The notes under the pieces were generated by a model. The model was given only the letters and a program-made list of their open reading frames with translations. It did not search any database and had not been told where the DNA came from. From an uncultured Bacteroidota bacterium (lineage in GTDB: Bacteria; Bacteroidota; Bacteroidia; Flavobacteriales; Flavobacteriaceae), in contig CACAZM010000017.1 in assembly GCA_902536935.1 (NCBI GenBank), positions 1 to 37,801 of the forward strand: a DNA stretch of 37,801 nucleotides, in the 5' to 3' direction. The position numbers and the translations under genes are program-made. Positions 1 through 9,321 of this stretch are shown here, one piece after another (the stretch's first letter is position 1; the number at the start of each line of letters is the position of its first letter).

Positions 1-1771
1 TGAGATTACTGTAATACGCAAAGGTTTCTGCGGCAGCGATCTTATTACATGTTACCACAGAAATACTAGACTTAAGATAAGGCGGGTAGGTATGCGCAAT
101 TTTTTCGTTGGCGGTGTTGTCAACATATATAGAATTGCGTAAGTGAAGCCCTTTCGCAATTTCAAAGAATGCATCTGGATCGGCTTTTTCGCCCTTAGTG
201 AGCTGGTCTTCCCAATTGCTCAAGTCTATTCCTTCGGCATCGGTCAACATTTTTCGAGAGTTTGAAAGACCTGCAACTTTTATATTCAACTTCAATTGGC
301 TTTGCAAGTATTCACTTTGATTATGAAGTTGCTCAATTAGTTTACTTCCTACATTTCCAACACCTGTAATAAATAGGTTGATTTGTTTGATATGTTTTTC
401 AAAGAACGCCTCGTGTAATATGTTCAGCGCCTGTTTTGTATTAGAAGAGTCGATAACTGCGGTAATGTTTCTTTCTGATGCCCCTTGAGCAATTGCCTTA
501 ACATTGACATTGTTTCGCCCGAGTGCACTGAACATTTTCCCACTGATCCCTTGATGACTTTTCATATTCTCTCCAACAAGAGCAATAATCGAAAGCTCGT
601 CTTCAACGGAGATTGGATTGATTCGTTGTGTTTCAATCTCATAGGCAAAATCGCCTTCAATCATTTTTTTTGCAATAGGTGCCATACTACTTTCAATCCC
701 AATGCAAATCGAATGCTCTGATGAGGCCTGTGTCATCATAATTACATTGATTTTTTCTTTTGCAAGAACGGAGAGAAGTTTTTTGGAGTACCCTGGAATC
801 CCAATCATTCCACTTCCCTCAAGAGTAAGTAAAGCAATATTTTCGATGTAGCTGATCCCACGCACCGCCTGTCCGTTAGAAGTCTTTTCGTTTGTAATCA
901 GTGTTCCTTCGTCTTCGGGGTGAAATGTATTTTTTACAATGACAGGGATATTCTTTTTGGCTACTGGTTGGAGTGTAGGTGGGTAAATTACTTTTGCACC
1001 GAAGTGTGAAAGTTCCATTGCTTCGTGATAGGACAACTGTTTAATAGCACGAGCTTGCTTGACATATTTGGGATGTGCAGTAAACATACCGCTCACATCG
1101 GTCCAGATTTCAAGTTTTTCGGCATCTAAGGCGCTTGCAATTAGTGCTGCAGTAAGATCTGAACCACCACGACCAAGTGTGGTTGGAGCACCATCCTCAT
1201 CACTCGCAACAAAACCAGGTACAATGGTTACACGATGCTTTTGTTTTTTGAAATAGGACTGTATAGATTCTAGAGTCTTTTGGTAATTAACCGAATTTTT
1301 TTCTATTTCATTTTTGGTAAAAATAAGGTGTCTTGCGTTTTCAAAACCAACGTCTTGATTTTGCGCAATTGCTGTTTTGGCTATAATGTAGTAAGAAAGT
1401 AGCTCTCCAAAGCCAAGCATATGATCTTTGGTTCTCGGAGATAATTCTCGCAGAAGGTAAACCCCTTCATGCAGCGTACTCAATGCGTTTATTTGTTGCT
1501 TGATATGGCTCAAGACTTGACTTTGTGCCTTAATCGGGATCAATTCTTTTATACAAGCAAAATGCCGCTCTTCAATTTCAGAAAGAGTATCTTGGTATTT
1601 TAAATCTCCATTTGCTGCGCACTGCGCAGAATCTTGAATCATATTTGTGATACCACCTAAGGCAGAGACAACAACAACTTGTTTTTTGGGATTGTTTTGA
1701 ATGATGTCCAGTACGCGAGAAATACAGCTACTATCGGCAACTGAAGTTCCACCAAATTTTGCTATTATCAT
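1..1771 (-). CDS. thrA: Bifunctional aspartokinase / homoserine dehydrogenase I (C-terminus beyond the window)
   Basis: Catalyses the first and third steps of the aspartate pathway to threonine, methionine and lysine: phosphorylation of aspartate and reduction of aspartate semialdehyde to homoserine. The frame stays open from the ATG at 1771 to the window edge, about 590 codons, against roughly 815 for the family. KFGGTS at residues 5-10 is the aspartokinase nucleotide and substrate motif. The kinase domain is followed by a regulatory part of ACT type (for example VNVKAIAQGASERNITAVI), then ITGVGNVGSKL near residue 468, the Rossmann start of homoserine dehydrogenase. The rest of that domain lies outside the window. 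Fusion in this order is the Bacteroidota and gammaproteobacterial form. A -7-like element and a palindrome lie just upstream. thrB and thrC would be expected next, but cannot be seen. Confidence 0.95.
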   Translation of the reverse strand, partial: MIIAKFGGTSVADSSCISRVLDIIQNNPKKQVVVVSALGGITNMIQDSAQCAANGDLKYQDTLSEIEERHFACIKELIPIKAQSQVLSHIKQQINALSTLHEGVYLLRELSPRTKDHMLGFGELLSYYIIAKTAIAQNQDVGFENARHLIFTKNEIEKNSVNYQKTLESIQSYFKKQKHRVTIVPGFVASDEDGAPTTLGRGGSDLTAALIASALDAEKLEIWTDVSGMFTAHPKYVKQARAIKQLSYHEAMELSHFGAKVIYPPTLQPVAKKNIPVIVKNTFHPEDEGTLITNEKTSNGQAVRGISYIENIALLTLEGSGMIGIPGYSKKLLSVLAKEKINVIMMTQASSEHSICIGIESSMAPIAKKMIEGDFAYEIETQRINPISVEDELSIIALVGENMKSHQGISGKMFSALGRNNVNVKAIAQGASERNITAVIDSSNTKQALNILHEAFFEKHIKQINLFITGVGNVGSKLIEQLHNQSEYLQSQLKLNIKVAGLSNSRKMLTDAEGIDLSNWEDQLTKGEKADPDAFFEIAKGLHLRNSIYVDNTANEKIAHTYPPYLKSSISVVTCNKIAAAETFAYYSNL

Positions 1772-1805
1772 ATTTTAGTTCATTGCAAACAAGCCACAGA
1801 AACAA

Positions 1806-1826
1806 GCACTTTGCTTAGCAAAGCGC
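1806..1826. promoter_or_regulatory. Near-perfect palindrome in the thrA upstream region
   Basis: Nine-base arms GCACTTTGC and GCAAAGCGC surround the triplet TTA, with one G-T pair if folded as RNA. The palindrome directly abuts the predicted thrA -7 element (1826-1833, minus strand), so it covers the expected transcription start. This fits an operator or a hairpin at the 5' end of the mRNA. No U-run follows it on the minus strand, so it does not look like the clpC terminator. Function is inferred from position only. Confidence 0.4.
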
Positions 1827-1833
1827 AAAAATA
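1826..1833 (-). promoter_or_regulatory. Candidate thrA -7 element
   Basis: The minus strand reads TATTTTTG, a full match to the Bacteroidota -7 consensus TAnnTTTG, 55 bp upstream of the thrA ATG. I found no well-placed -33 TTG, so this rests on the -7 element alone. Confidence 0.35.
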
Positions 1834-1922
1834 TCAATTTTTAAGGTTGAAATACTAGGATTTGTAAAAAATAATGTCAGTCAAAAATTAAACCGAAGAT
1901 TTAGGATTGAAATAACGAGAGA

Positions 1923-4475
1923 TTACGACTTTGCAGGATTCTTTTCATGCGCAATCGAAAGGGTTAAATTTTCACTTTTCCCATCCCAATCAAATTCAAG
2001 CAAAGCACTTTCTGGAATTTTGCGATTGACGATTTCCTCTGCGAGAACATCTTCGATGTACTTCTGAATGGCACGACTGAGTGGACGAGCGCCAAATTCA
2101 GCATCAAAGCCCTTTTCATTCAAAAAAGAGATTGCTTTCTTGGACAAGCTCAGTGAAAAACCAAGTTCGTGAATCCTGCCCTCCAGTTCTTTTAATTCGA
2201 TTTTGATGATTTCAGCAATATGTTCTTTCTGAAGACTGTTAAAAATCACTACATCGTCAATTCGATTTAAGAATTCAGGAGCGAATGTTTTCTTCAATGC
2301 ATTTTGAATAACGCTCTTTGTATGGTCATTGGCTTGAGCCTTAATAGCTGCTGTTCCAAATCCGACTCCTAAACCAAAATCTTTCACCTGACGAGCTCCG
2401 ATATTTGAGGTCATGATGATGATTGTATTTCTGAAATCAACACGTCTTCCTAGAGAGTCTGTGATGAAACCATCGTCAAGAATTTGGAGCAACATATTAA
2501 AAACGTCTGGGTGGGCCTTCTCAATTTCGTCGAGTAGAACAACTGAATATGGTTTTCTTCTGACCTTTTCTGTAAGTTGTCCACCTTCTTCGTATCCTAC
2601 ATACCCTGGAGGTGCTCCAATCAGTCGAGAAATCGCAAACTTTTCCATGTATTCACTCATGTCAATTCGAATCAGTGAATCTGGTGTATCAAATAGAGTG
2701 GTCGTTAGGACTTTTGCCAACTGTGTTTTGCCAACTCCTGTTTGGCCTAGAAAGATAAATGAGCCGATTGGTTTTTGGGGGTTTTTCAAGCCAGCTCGAT
2801 TTCTTTGAATAGCACGAACTATTTTTTCAACGACTTGATCTTGCCCGATGATTTTGCTTTTAATCTCAGCAGCTAGATTTGTTAAACGAATACCTTCCGA
2901 TTCAGCTACCCGATTGACGGGGACACCAGTCATCATTGAGACGACGTCAGCGATATCTGATTCATTCACAGTAACTCGATTTTCTTTTTGAGTTTCTTGC
3001 CATTCTTCTTGTGCGAAAATCAATTCCTTTTCAATTCGTTTTTCATCATCACGAAGCTTGGCAGCTTCTTCGTATTTCTGTTTTCTGACAACGCTATTTT
3101 TTTCTTCACGAACATTTTCTAGCTTTAACTCAAGTTTAACAATCTCGTCTGGTACATCCATATTGTTGATGTAAACTCGAGAACCTGCCTCATCCATAGC
3201 ATCAATCGCTTTGTCCGGCAAAAACCTGTCAGACATATATCGATTTGTAAGTTTTACACAAGCCACAAGAGCTTCTTCGGTATAATTTACATTGTGATGA
3301 GATTCATACTTGTCTTTAATGTTTTGTAAAATTTCTATTGTTTCATCAACTGAAGTTGGCTCAACAATCACCTTCTGAAATCTACGTTCGAGTGCGCCAT
3401 CTTTTTCAATATGCTGCCGATATTCATCTAAGGTTGTCGCACCAATACATTGAATTTCTCCTCGTGCCAATGCAGGTTTAAACATATTAGAAGCGTCCAG
3501 ACTACCAGTCGCTCCACCAGCGCCAACAATGGTGTGAATTTCGTCTATAAATAGAATGATATTGTCATTTTTTTCTAATTCATTCATCACAGCTTTCATG
3601 CGCTCCTCAAACTGCCCTCGATATTTGGTACCAGCGACAAGACTAGCTAAATCAAGGGTAACTACTCGTTTGTTGTAGAGTACACGAGCAACTTTCTTCT
3701 GAGTGATACGAAGTGCGAGTCCTTCGGCAATAGCAGACTTACCAACTCCAGGCTCTCCAATTAACAATGGGTTATTTTTTTTGCGTCGACTCAAAACCTG
3801 CGATACACGCTCAATTTCTTTTGATCTACCAATTACAGGATCGAGTTTATTTTCGATTGCTAGGGAAGTGAGGTCTCTACCAAAATTATCGAGAACAGGG
3901 GTGCTCGACTTTTTATTTGATTTTGACTCGCTTGAGGAAAACGGGTTATTTTTCTTTGGATTTGCATCATCTTCTGATTGTTCAGACATTGGGGATGACA
4001 AAGATACATCCATAATATCTTCAGTTTCATCAGAAGAGATAAGTTTGAATTGATCTTTCACAGTTTCGTAGTCAACTTGGAGTTTTTGAAGTAATTTAGT
4101 AGTAGGGTCGTTTTCATTTCTCAATATGCACAAGAGCAGATGTGCAGTGTTAATTGAAGGATTTTGAAAAAGCTTAGCTTCTAAAAAAGTTGTTTTTAAA
4201 GCGCGTTCGGCTTGACGAGTTAAATGTAAATTTTTTTTGTTATAAACAGATTGATCTTGTGAAGAATTAGCAGGGCTAAGAATTTCGACCTTTCGTCTCA
4301 AATAATCAAGATCAATTTCCAAGGCACTTAAAATAGATATGGCTTTGCCGCTTCCGTCACGTAATATACCAAGCATTAGATGCTCGGTACCAATAAAGTC
4401 ATGGCCAAGGCGAAGTGCCTCTTCCTTGCTATAAGTTATTACGTCTTTAACACGTGGAGAAAAGTTATCATCCAT
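1923..4475 (-). CDS. clpC: ATP-dependent Clp protease ATPase subunit ClpC
   Basis: AAA+ unfoldase that feeds proteins to ClpP; 850 residues, normal for ClpC. Two Clp_N repeats fill about residues 1-150. A low-complexity linker rich in Ser, Asn and Lys follows (about 150-195). The first AAA domain has Walker A GEPGVGKS near 240 and Walker [11 protein letters not shown] near 310. A UVR-like coiled-coil stretch ([16 protein letters not shown], about 460-480) separates it from the second AAA domain, with Walker A GQTGVGKT near 576. The UVR segment between the AAA domains distinguishes ClpC from ClpA and ClpB. The gene is divergent from gyrA across 217 bp of AT-rich DNA. No CtsR or McsB gene lies beside it, so the Firmicutes-type control is not evident. 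The extra residues at the C-terminus include no unusual domain. Confidence 0.95.
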   Translation of the reverse strand: MDDNFSPRVKDVITYSKEEALRLGHDFIGTEHLMLGILRDGSGKAISILSALEIDLDYLRRKVEILSPANSSQDQSVYNKKNLHLTRQAERALKTTFLEAKLFQNPSINTAHLLLCILRNENDPTTKLLQKLQVDYETVKDQFKLISSDETEDIMDVSLSSPMSEQSEDDANPKKNNPFSSSESKSNKKSSTPVLDNFGRDLTSLAIENKLDPVIGRSKEIERVSQVLSRRKKNNPLLIGEPGVGKSAIAEGLALRITQKKVARVLYNKRVVTLDLASLVAGTKYRGQFEERMKAVMNELEKNDNIILFIDEIHTIVGAGGATGSLDASNMFKPALARGEIQCIGATTLDEYRQHIEKDGALERRFQKVIVEPTSVDETIEILQNIKDKYESHHNVNYTEEALVACVKLTNRYMSDRFLPDKAIDAMDEAGSRVYINNMDVPDEIVKLELKLENVREEKNSVVRKQKYEEAAKLRDDEKRIEKELIFAQEEWQETQKENRVTVNESDIADVVSMMTGVPVNRVAESEGIRLTNLAAEIKSKIIGQDQVVEKIVRAIQRNRAGLKNPQKPIGSFIFLGQTGVGKTQLAKVLTTTLFDTPDSLIRIDMSEYMEKFAISRLIGAPPGYVGYEEGGQLTEKVRRKPYSVVLLDEIEKAHPDVFNMLLQILDDGFITDSLGRRVDFRNTIIIMTSNIGARQVKDFGLGVGFGTAAIKAQANDHTKSVIQNALKKTFAPEFLNRIDDVVIFNSLQKEHIAEIIKIELKELEGRIHELGFSLSLSKKAISFLNEKGFDAEFGARPLSRAIQKYIEDVLAEEIVNRKIPESALLEFDWDGKSENLTLSIAHEKNPAKS

Positions 4476-4594
4476 ATTAAATTTTCTTTTTCGACTTAAC
4501 TAATGGTCTTTATATTGCTAATCAACAAAAAAATTATATAAATACAATGGAAAAGTGAATAAAAATTAAGTCAATTTTTTGAATTATGTGTTAA

Positions 4595-4602
4595 TAAATT
4601 TG
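4595..4602 (+). promoter_or_regulatory. Candidate gyrA -7 element
   Basis: TAAATTTG matches TAnnTTTG and lies 90 bp upstream of the gyrA start. A TTG at 4579-4581 is too close (13 bp) to be a good -33 box, so support is partial. The rest of the 4476-4692 gap is AT-rich with no other structure that I can identify. Confidence 0.4.
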
Positions 4603-4692
4603 TTTAAAAACATAAAAATATCAATCTACTAATACTTAACGAATCAGTAAATTAGCAATACCTTAAAAACCAAATAAATTTCATAATATTTT

Positions 4693-7191
4693 ATGTCAAC
4701 TCTAGATAAGCTAATCCCAATTAATATTGAGGATGAAATGAAATCTGCATACATTGATTATTCAATGTCTGTCATTGTATCACGTGCACTTCCAGATGTC
4801 CGAGACGGCATGAAGCCCGTTCATCGTCGCGTTCTATATGGCATGCACGACTTGGGAGTTCGCTCCAACAGTTCCTACAAAAAATCTGCACGTATTGTTG
4901 GAGAAGTATTAGGTAAATATCACCCCCATGGTGATAGCTCTGTATATGATACGATGGTTCGTATGGCACAGTCGTGGAGTTTGCGTTACTTGATGGTTGA
5001 TGGTCAAGGCAACTTTGGATCAATTGATGGTGATAGTCCGGCTGCTATGCGTTACACCGAGGCAAGGATGCAAAAAATTTCGGAAGAAATGCTTGCCGAT
5101 ATTGACAAGGATACCGTTGATCACCAACTCAATTTTGATGACACTCTCAAAGAGCCTACTGTTCTTCCAACACGAGTTCCAAACCTTTTGATTAATGGCG
5201 CCTCAGGAATTGCTGTTGGTATGGCGACCAATATGCCACCTCACAACCTCAAAGAAGTCGCAGAAGGAATTATTGCCCAAATTGATAACCCAGATATTAC
5301 AATTGACGAGTTAATGACTTATGTCAAAGCTCCCGACTTTCCAACTGGTGGAATTATCTATGGATACGAGGGAGTTAAGGAAGCCTTTCACACGGGTAGA
5401 GGTCGAGTTGTGCTTCGAGCGAAGGCGGATATTCAAGAGGTAGATGGTCGTGAATGTATTATTGTAACAGAAATTCCTTATCAAGTGAATAAGGCAGAAA
5501 TGATTCGCAAGACCGCAGATCTTGTCAATGACAAAAAAATCGAAGGGATTTCCAACATTCGTGATGAGTCCGACCGCAAGGGGATGAGAATCGTTTATAT
5601 TCTAAAAAGAGATGCAGTGCCCAATATTGTTCTCAATATGTTGTATAAGTACACCTCTTTACAATCCTCTTTTAGTGTAAACAATATCGCATTGGTCAAT
5701 GGCCGCCCTGAATTATTAAACCTCAAGCAACTTATTGGCCATTTTATCGACCACCGTCATGAGGTTGTTGTACGCCGAACGACTTTTGAACTCAAAAAAG
5801 CGGAAGAGCGAGCACATATCCTTCAGGGTATGATTATCGCTTCTGACAATATAGATGAGGTCATAAAATTAATTAAAGCATCTTCCAATGCAGAACAAGC
5901 CCGGCAAAAGTTAATTGAAAAGTTCAGTCTATCAGAATTGCAAGCAAAAGCCATTGTTGAAATGCGTTTACGCCAATTGACAGGGCTGGAGCAAGACAAA
6001 TTGCGTGCAGAATATGACGAGCTTTTATCAACTATTGAAGATCTGAAGGATATTCTCGACAATAAAGACCGTCGCATGGGTATTATTAAGACAGAGACAA
6101 ATTATGTAGTTGAAAAATATGGTGATGATCGTCGATCAGAGATCAATTTTGTTGGGGGCTCTTTCCGTATTGAGGATATAATACCAGATGAAAAGGTTGT
6201 AATTACTATATCGCATGCGGGCTACATTAAAAGAACTCCCCTTGCAGAATACAAAACACAAAACCGTGGTGGAGTTGGTCAAAAAGGATCAACTACAAGA
6301 AATGAAGACTTTTTAGAACATTTATTTGTTGGCACCAACCACCAGTATATGCTTTTTTTCACTCAGAAAGGAAGATGTTTTTGGCTACGCGTATTTGAGA
6401 TTCCAGAAGGATCTAAAACTTCAAAAGGACGCGCTATCCAGAACTTGATCAATATCGAACAAGACGATAAGGTGATGGCATTTATTTGCACACAGGACTT
6501 AAAAGACGATGACTACATTAACTCCCACTATGTCATCATGGCAACAAAGAAAGGTCAAGTTAAAAAGACTTCTTTGGAGCAATATTCAAGACCTCGATCA
6601 AACGGAATTAATGCTATTACGATCAAGGATGGGGATGTTTTGTTGGAAGCAAAGCTGACAACAGGTCAATCGCAAGTTGTGCTAGCGGTAAAGTCCGGTA
6701 AAGCTATTCGCTTTGAAGAAAACAAAACCAGACCGATGGGTCGTAATGCTTCAGGTGTTCGTGGTATCCGACTAGCTAATGACGCAGATGAGGTTATTGG
6801 TATGGTTTCTGTAAATGATATGGATTCTGACATATTAGTCGTTTCTGAAAATGGATATGGAAAACGTTCCAAATTGGAAGACTACCGCATGACCAATCGA
6901 GGAGGAAAAGGAGTCAAGACTATTTCGATAACAGATAAAACGGGAAGTCTAGTATCGATCAAAAATGTTTCCGACAGCGATGACTTGATGATTATCAACC
7001 GATCAGGTATTGCTATTCGTATGGAAGTAGAAAGCCTTAGAGTCATGGGTAGAGCAACCCAAGGGGTTCGCCTAATTAATCTTCGTGATGATGACACAAT
7101 CGCCGCTGTTGCAAAAGTGCTGAAAGATGACGAAGACATAGAAGATGTGGAAGATATCGAGGTCGATATGACTTCTGAAACTGAAAAATAA
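4693..7191 (+). CDS. gyrA: DNA gyrase subunit A
   Basis: Breakage-reunion subunit of gyrase, which introduces negative supercoils together with GyrB (encoded at 25.8 kb). At 832 residues it is normal for the family. The catalytic tyrosine is Tyr121 in [10 protein letters not shown]. The quinolone-determining region [10 protein letters not shown] carries Ser82 and Asp86 at the positions equivalent to E. coli Ser83 and Asp87, so no classical resistance change is seen there. The C-terminal DNA-wrapping propeller is present and the GyrA-box is NRGGVGQKG near residue 522, marking it as gyrase rather than topoisomerase IV ParC. The C-terminus is a strongly acidic tail with repeated ED and EV residues, a feature that in some species tunes DNA wrapping. 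Start ATG 4693 gives the usual [17 protein letters not shown] opening. Confidence 0.97.
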   Translation: MSTLDKLIPINIEDEMKSAYIDYSMSVIVSRALPDVRDGMKPVHRRVLYGMHDLGVRSNSSYKKSARIVGEVLGKYHPHGDSSVYDTMVRMAQSWSLRYLMVDGQGNFGSIDGDSPAAMRYTEARMQKISEEMLADIDKDTVDHQLNFDDTLKEPTVLPTRVPNLLINGASGIAVGMATNMPPHNLKEVAEGIIAQIDNPDITIDELMTYVKAPDFPTGGIIYGYEGVKEAFHTGRGRVVLRAKADIQEVDGRECIIVTEIPYQVNKAEMIRKTADLVNDKKIEGISNIRDESDRKGMRIVYILKRDAVPNIVLNMLYKYTSLQSSFSVNNIALVNGRPELLNLKQLIGHFIDHRHEVVVRRTTFELKKAEERAHILQGMIIASDNIDEVIKLIKASSNAEQARQKLIEKFSLSELQAKAIVEMRLRQLTGLEQDKLRAEYDELLSTIEDLKDILDNKDRRMGIIKTETNYVVEKYGDDRRSEINFVGGSFRIEDIIPDEKVVITISHAGYIKRTPLAEYKTQNRGGVGQKGSTTRNEDFLEHLFVGTNHQYMLFFTQKGRCFWLRVFEIPEGSKTSKGRAIQNLINIEQDDKVMAFICTQDLKDDDYINSHYVIMATKKGQVKKTSLEQYSRPRSNGINAITIKDGDVLLEAKLTTGQSQVVLAVKSGKAIRFEENKTRPMGRNASGVRGIRLANDADEVIGMVSVNDMDSDILVVSENGYGKRSKLEDYRMTNRGGKGVKTISITDKTGSLVSIKNVSDSDDLMIINRSGIAIRMEVESLRVMGRATQGVRLINLRDDDTIAAVAKVLKDDEDIEDVEDIEVDMTSETEK

Positions 7192-7221
7192 TCTTAATGA
7201 TTAACAACCAAATGAAATCTT

Positions 7222-8478
7222 ATGTTTAAGAAAACCTTTATCCCTTTTATTTTGATATTTTCTTTGTCCGTTTTTGGTCAAAAAAAAGAACTCAAAGCAG
7301 TAGATAAACTCGTGGAGAGTCAAGAATATGATACTGCTCTGAATCAATTGTTATCTATAGAGTCTATGATCGTGGGTTCGGAGTTAAAATATCAGGCACA
7401 ATATCATTTTTTAGCTGGGAAAATCTATGGCGGTAAAAAAGATTTCAAAGCTGCTTTTAATGCTTTTGATTCCGCTCGGCAATTCGAAGCTGAAAATGGA
7501 TCTTCTAAACACTTATTAGAAATCAACAAAATGACAAACGATTTAAGCGTAGAAGCGGTAAACAAAGCAATTGATGAAAATAATAATGAGAATTTCGCCG
7601 AGGCTACAGACTTGTTAATTTTGGTTTACAATATTGACAAAGAGAAAAATGCAGACTATTTGTATTATGCTGCTTCCAGTGCGGTAAATGGCGGGGATTA
7701 TGATCGAGCTCTAACTTATTACCAAGAACTTAGGGATTTAGATTACACGGGTTCTGTAGAAAAATTTTATGCTACCGAAAATGAAACAGGGCAAGAGGTT
7801 GAGGTTTCTGCTGAAAATTTTGTTCTTTTCAAAAAATTTAAGGAGTATTCAAATTTCAGAACTGAAATGACAAAATCTAAACTCCCAGAAATTATCAAAA
7901 ACATTGCATTAATTTATGTTATGCAAAAACGAAATGATTTGGCGATCGGGGCAATTAAAGATGCTCGAGTAGCAAATCCTTTAGATGTTGGTCTGATACT
8001 TACAGAGGCAAACCTATACATTCAATTGGGTGACAAACAAAAGTTTGCTGACCTGATGAAAGAGGCGATTGAGAGAGACCCGAACAATCACATTCTATAT
8101 TTCAATTTGGGTGTGATAACTTCTGAACAAGGAGACCGTAATAAAGCTCGCTTTTATTACGAGAAAGCTATTGAATTAGATCCATCATACGCTTCATCAT
8201 ACCTAAACTTGGCTGCACTTATTTTGGACGGCGAACCAGAGTTGGTTGAAAAAATGAACTCATTGGGGAATTCTCGCGCTGATAACATCAAATACGAACA
8301 ATTGCAAAAGCAAAGAGAAGAGTTGTTTTTAGAAGCTGTACCAGTATTAGAAAACCTTACTGAAATCGATCCAACAAATGTTGAGGCATTGACCACGATG
8401 AAAAATATTTTTGGCACGATTGGAGATGTTGCTAAATTTAATGAGATGAAAGAAAAGCTCGAAGCCCTAGGGCAGTAG
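7222..8478 (+). CDS. Secreted tetratricopeptide-repeat protein
   Basis: 418 residues. The N-terminus (MFKKTFIPFILIFSLSVFGQ) is a clear Sec signal peptide ending at a typical Bacteroidota FG/Q cleavage region, so the protein should be periplasmic. Tetratricopeptide-like helical pairs run through the sequence. The clearest are near residues 280-335, for example NHILYFNLGVITSEQGDRNKARFYYEKAIELDPSYASSYLNLA when read in parts. TPR proteins act as protein-protein scaffolds; no catalytic domain is visible and the partner is unknown. The gene follows gyrA by 30 bp without an obvious terminator between them, so co-transcription is likely, and it ends inside its own terminator hairpin. The same gyrA-TPR pairing may be conserved in relatives; I cannot test this here. 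Confidence 0.85.
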   Translation: MFKKTFIPFILIFSLSVFGQKKELKAVDKLVESQEYDTALNQLLSIESMIVGSELKYQAQYHFLAGKIYGGKKDFKAAFNAFDSARQFEAENGSSKHLLEINKMTNDLSVEAVNKAIDENNNENFAEATDLLILVYNIDKEKNADYLYYAASSAVNGGDYDRALTYYQELRDLDYTGSVEKFYATENETGQEVEVSAENFVLFKKFKEYSNFRTEMTKSKLPEIIKNIALIYVMQKRNDLAIGAIKDARVANPLDVGLILTEANLYIQLGDKQKFADLMKEAIERDPNNHILYFNLGVITSEQGDRNKARFYYEKAIELDPSYASSYLNLAALILDGEPELVEKMNSLGNSRADNIKYEQLQKQREELFLEAVPVLENLTEIDPTNVEALTTMKNIFGTIGDVAKFNEMKEKLEALGQ

Positions 8479-8496
8479 CTTCGAGATTATTTTTCT
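8458..8496 (+). terminator. Rho-independent terminator of the gyrA-TPR transcript
   Basis: Perfect 8-bp arms CTCGAAGC (8458-8465) and GCTTCGAG (8478-8485) enclose a 12-base loop and are followed by ATTATTTTTCT. The hairpin includes the last codons and the TAG stop of the TPR gene. Confidence 0.75.
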
Positions 8497-9244
8497 ACAA
8501 AATTTTTTTAATAACACGAAGTTTATGTGTGTGCGTATTTTGTAAGCTGTTAAAAATGCCAGTTTGATCTAAACGATCGATTCTCACTTGCCCAAATGCA
8601 TGAATAATATGATAATCAGGCATAATGATACCAACATGGGTGATTTTTCCCTCATTATTATCAAAAAATGCGAGATCGCCTGGCTCACTTTCGTCAATGA
8701 ACCCAAGAGTTTCACCATGTGCAGCTTGGAGGTAGGCATCCCGTGGCAACTGGATTCCATGTAGCTGATAAACACATTGTACAAAACCAGAACAGTCAAT
8801 ACCAAATGGGGATTTGCCACCCCATAGATATGGGCTATTTAGGTAGTGAAGTGCTGTACTAACAAGCTTGGTTTTTGGGTTGGTTTCAATCAGCTCTTTT
8901 CCCTCAAATCTATGACCTAGGATTTGGGCTGAACTCACCAAACTTCCAATCGGGACCGGAAAGAGAATATCATTATCTTTCCAAATAAAGTCAACCAAAT
9001 CTCCTGCATATCTCTTTTTAGTAGCTTGGAGTTTTTTAAAGATGCTTTTTTCAATAAACAGAAAGTGCTTGTTGTTGATCCACCCTTCATATCCATCTCC
9101 TTGATTCTGAATTTTTGACCAAGATTTTTGAAGCTCTAGAATAGTAAAAAATTCTCCGTAAAGTAGTTGTGAAGTTTGTTCGCTTGTGTTTTTTGGTTCT
9201 GCCCGTAAGGGGACAATACTTAATGGGCAAACTCCATAATGCAT
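8495..9244 (-). CDS. NlpC/P60-family (C40) cysteine peptidase with N-terminal SH3-like domain
   Basis: Likely a peptidoglycan endopeptidase that cuts stem peptides. The C-terminal half carries the NlpC/P60 triad: Cys in GIDCSGF (about residue 150), His in ITHVGII (about 201) and a further His in IIHAFGQ. The N-terminal half (about 1-110) looks like one or two bacterial SH3 domains, with LSIVPLRAEPKNTSEQTSQL as the start of the first. I place the start at the ATG at 9244 (249 residues), not at the in-frame ATG at 9310. MHYGVCPLSIVPLRAEP is the opening I recall for this flavobacterial family, and the longer form would run into the promoter of the divergent pgpH gene. No signal peptide is visible with the chosen start, so the site of action is uncertain. 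Confidence 0.85.
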   Translation of the reverse strand: MHYGVCPLSIVPLRAEPKNTSEQTSQLLYGEFFTILELQKSWSKIQNQGDGYEGWINNKHFLFIEKSIFKKLQATKKRYAGDLVDFIWKDNDILFPVPIGSLVSSAQILGHRFEGKELIETNPKTKLVSTALHYLNSPYLWGGKSPFGIDCSGFVQCVYQLHGIQLPRDAYLQAAHGETLGFIDESEPGDLAFFDNNEGKITHVGIIMPDYHIIHAFGQVRIDRLDQTGIFNSLQNTHTHKLRVIKKIL

Positions 9245-9248
9245 ACAC

Positions 9249-9256
9249 CAAAAATA
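9249..9256 (-). promoter_or_regulatory. Candidate -7 element of the NlpC/P60 gene
   Basis: The minus strand reads TATTTTTG, a full match to TAnnTTTG, ending only 5 bp before the chosen ATG at 9244. If used, the transcript would be leaderless or nearly so. No convincing -33 box was seen. Confidence 0.3.
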
Positions 9257-9274
9257 CAAACAAATTGGAATCGA

Positions 9275-9306
9275 TTGGCTAAAGAATAGGAGAAAACGTA
9301 TTTTTG
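9275..9306 (+). promoter_or_regulatory. Candidate pgpH promoter (-33 TTG, -7 TATTTTTG)
   Basis: TTG at 9275-9277 is followed after 21 bp by TATTTTTG at 9299-9306, a full match to the Bacteroidota -7 consensus. This promoter overlaps the TTG at 9304 that would be the longest-ORF start, and so favours the downstream ATG at 9322 with a leader of about ten bases. Confidence 0.55.
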
Positions 9307-9321
9307 ACATACAAGACAGCT

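Noticed and set aside
4772-5023. Minus-strand ORF within gyrA
   Set aside because: It lies entirely in the conserved catalytic region of gyrA and has no recognisable product.
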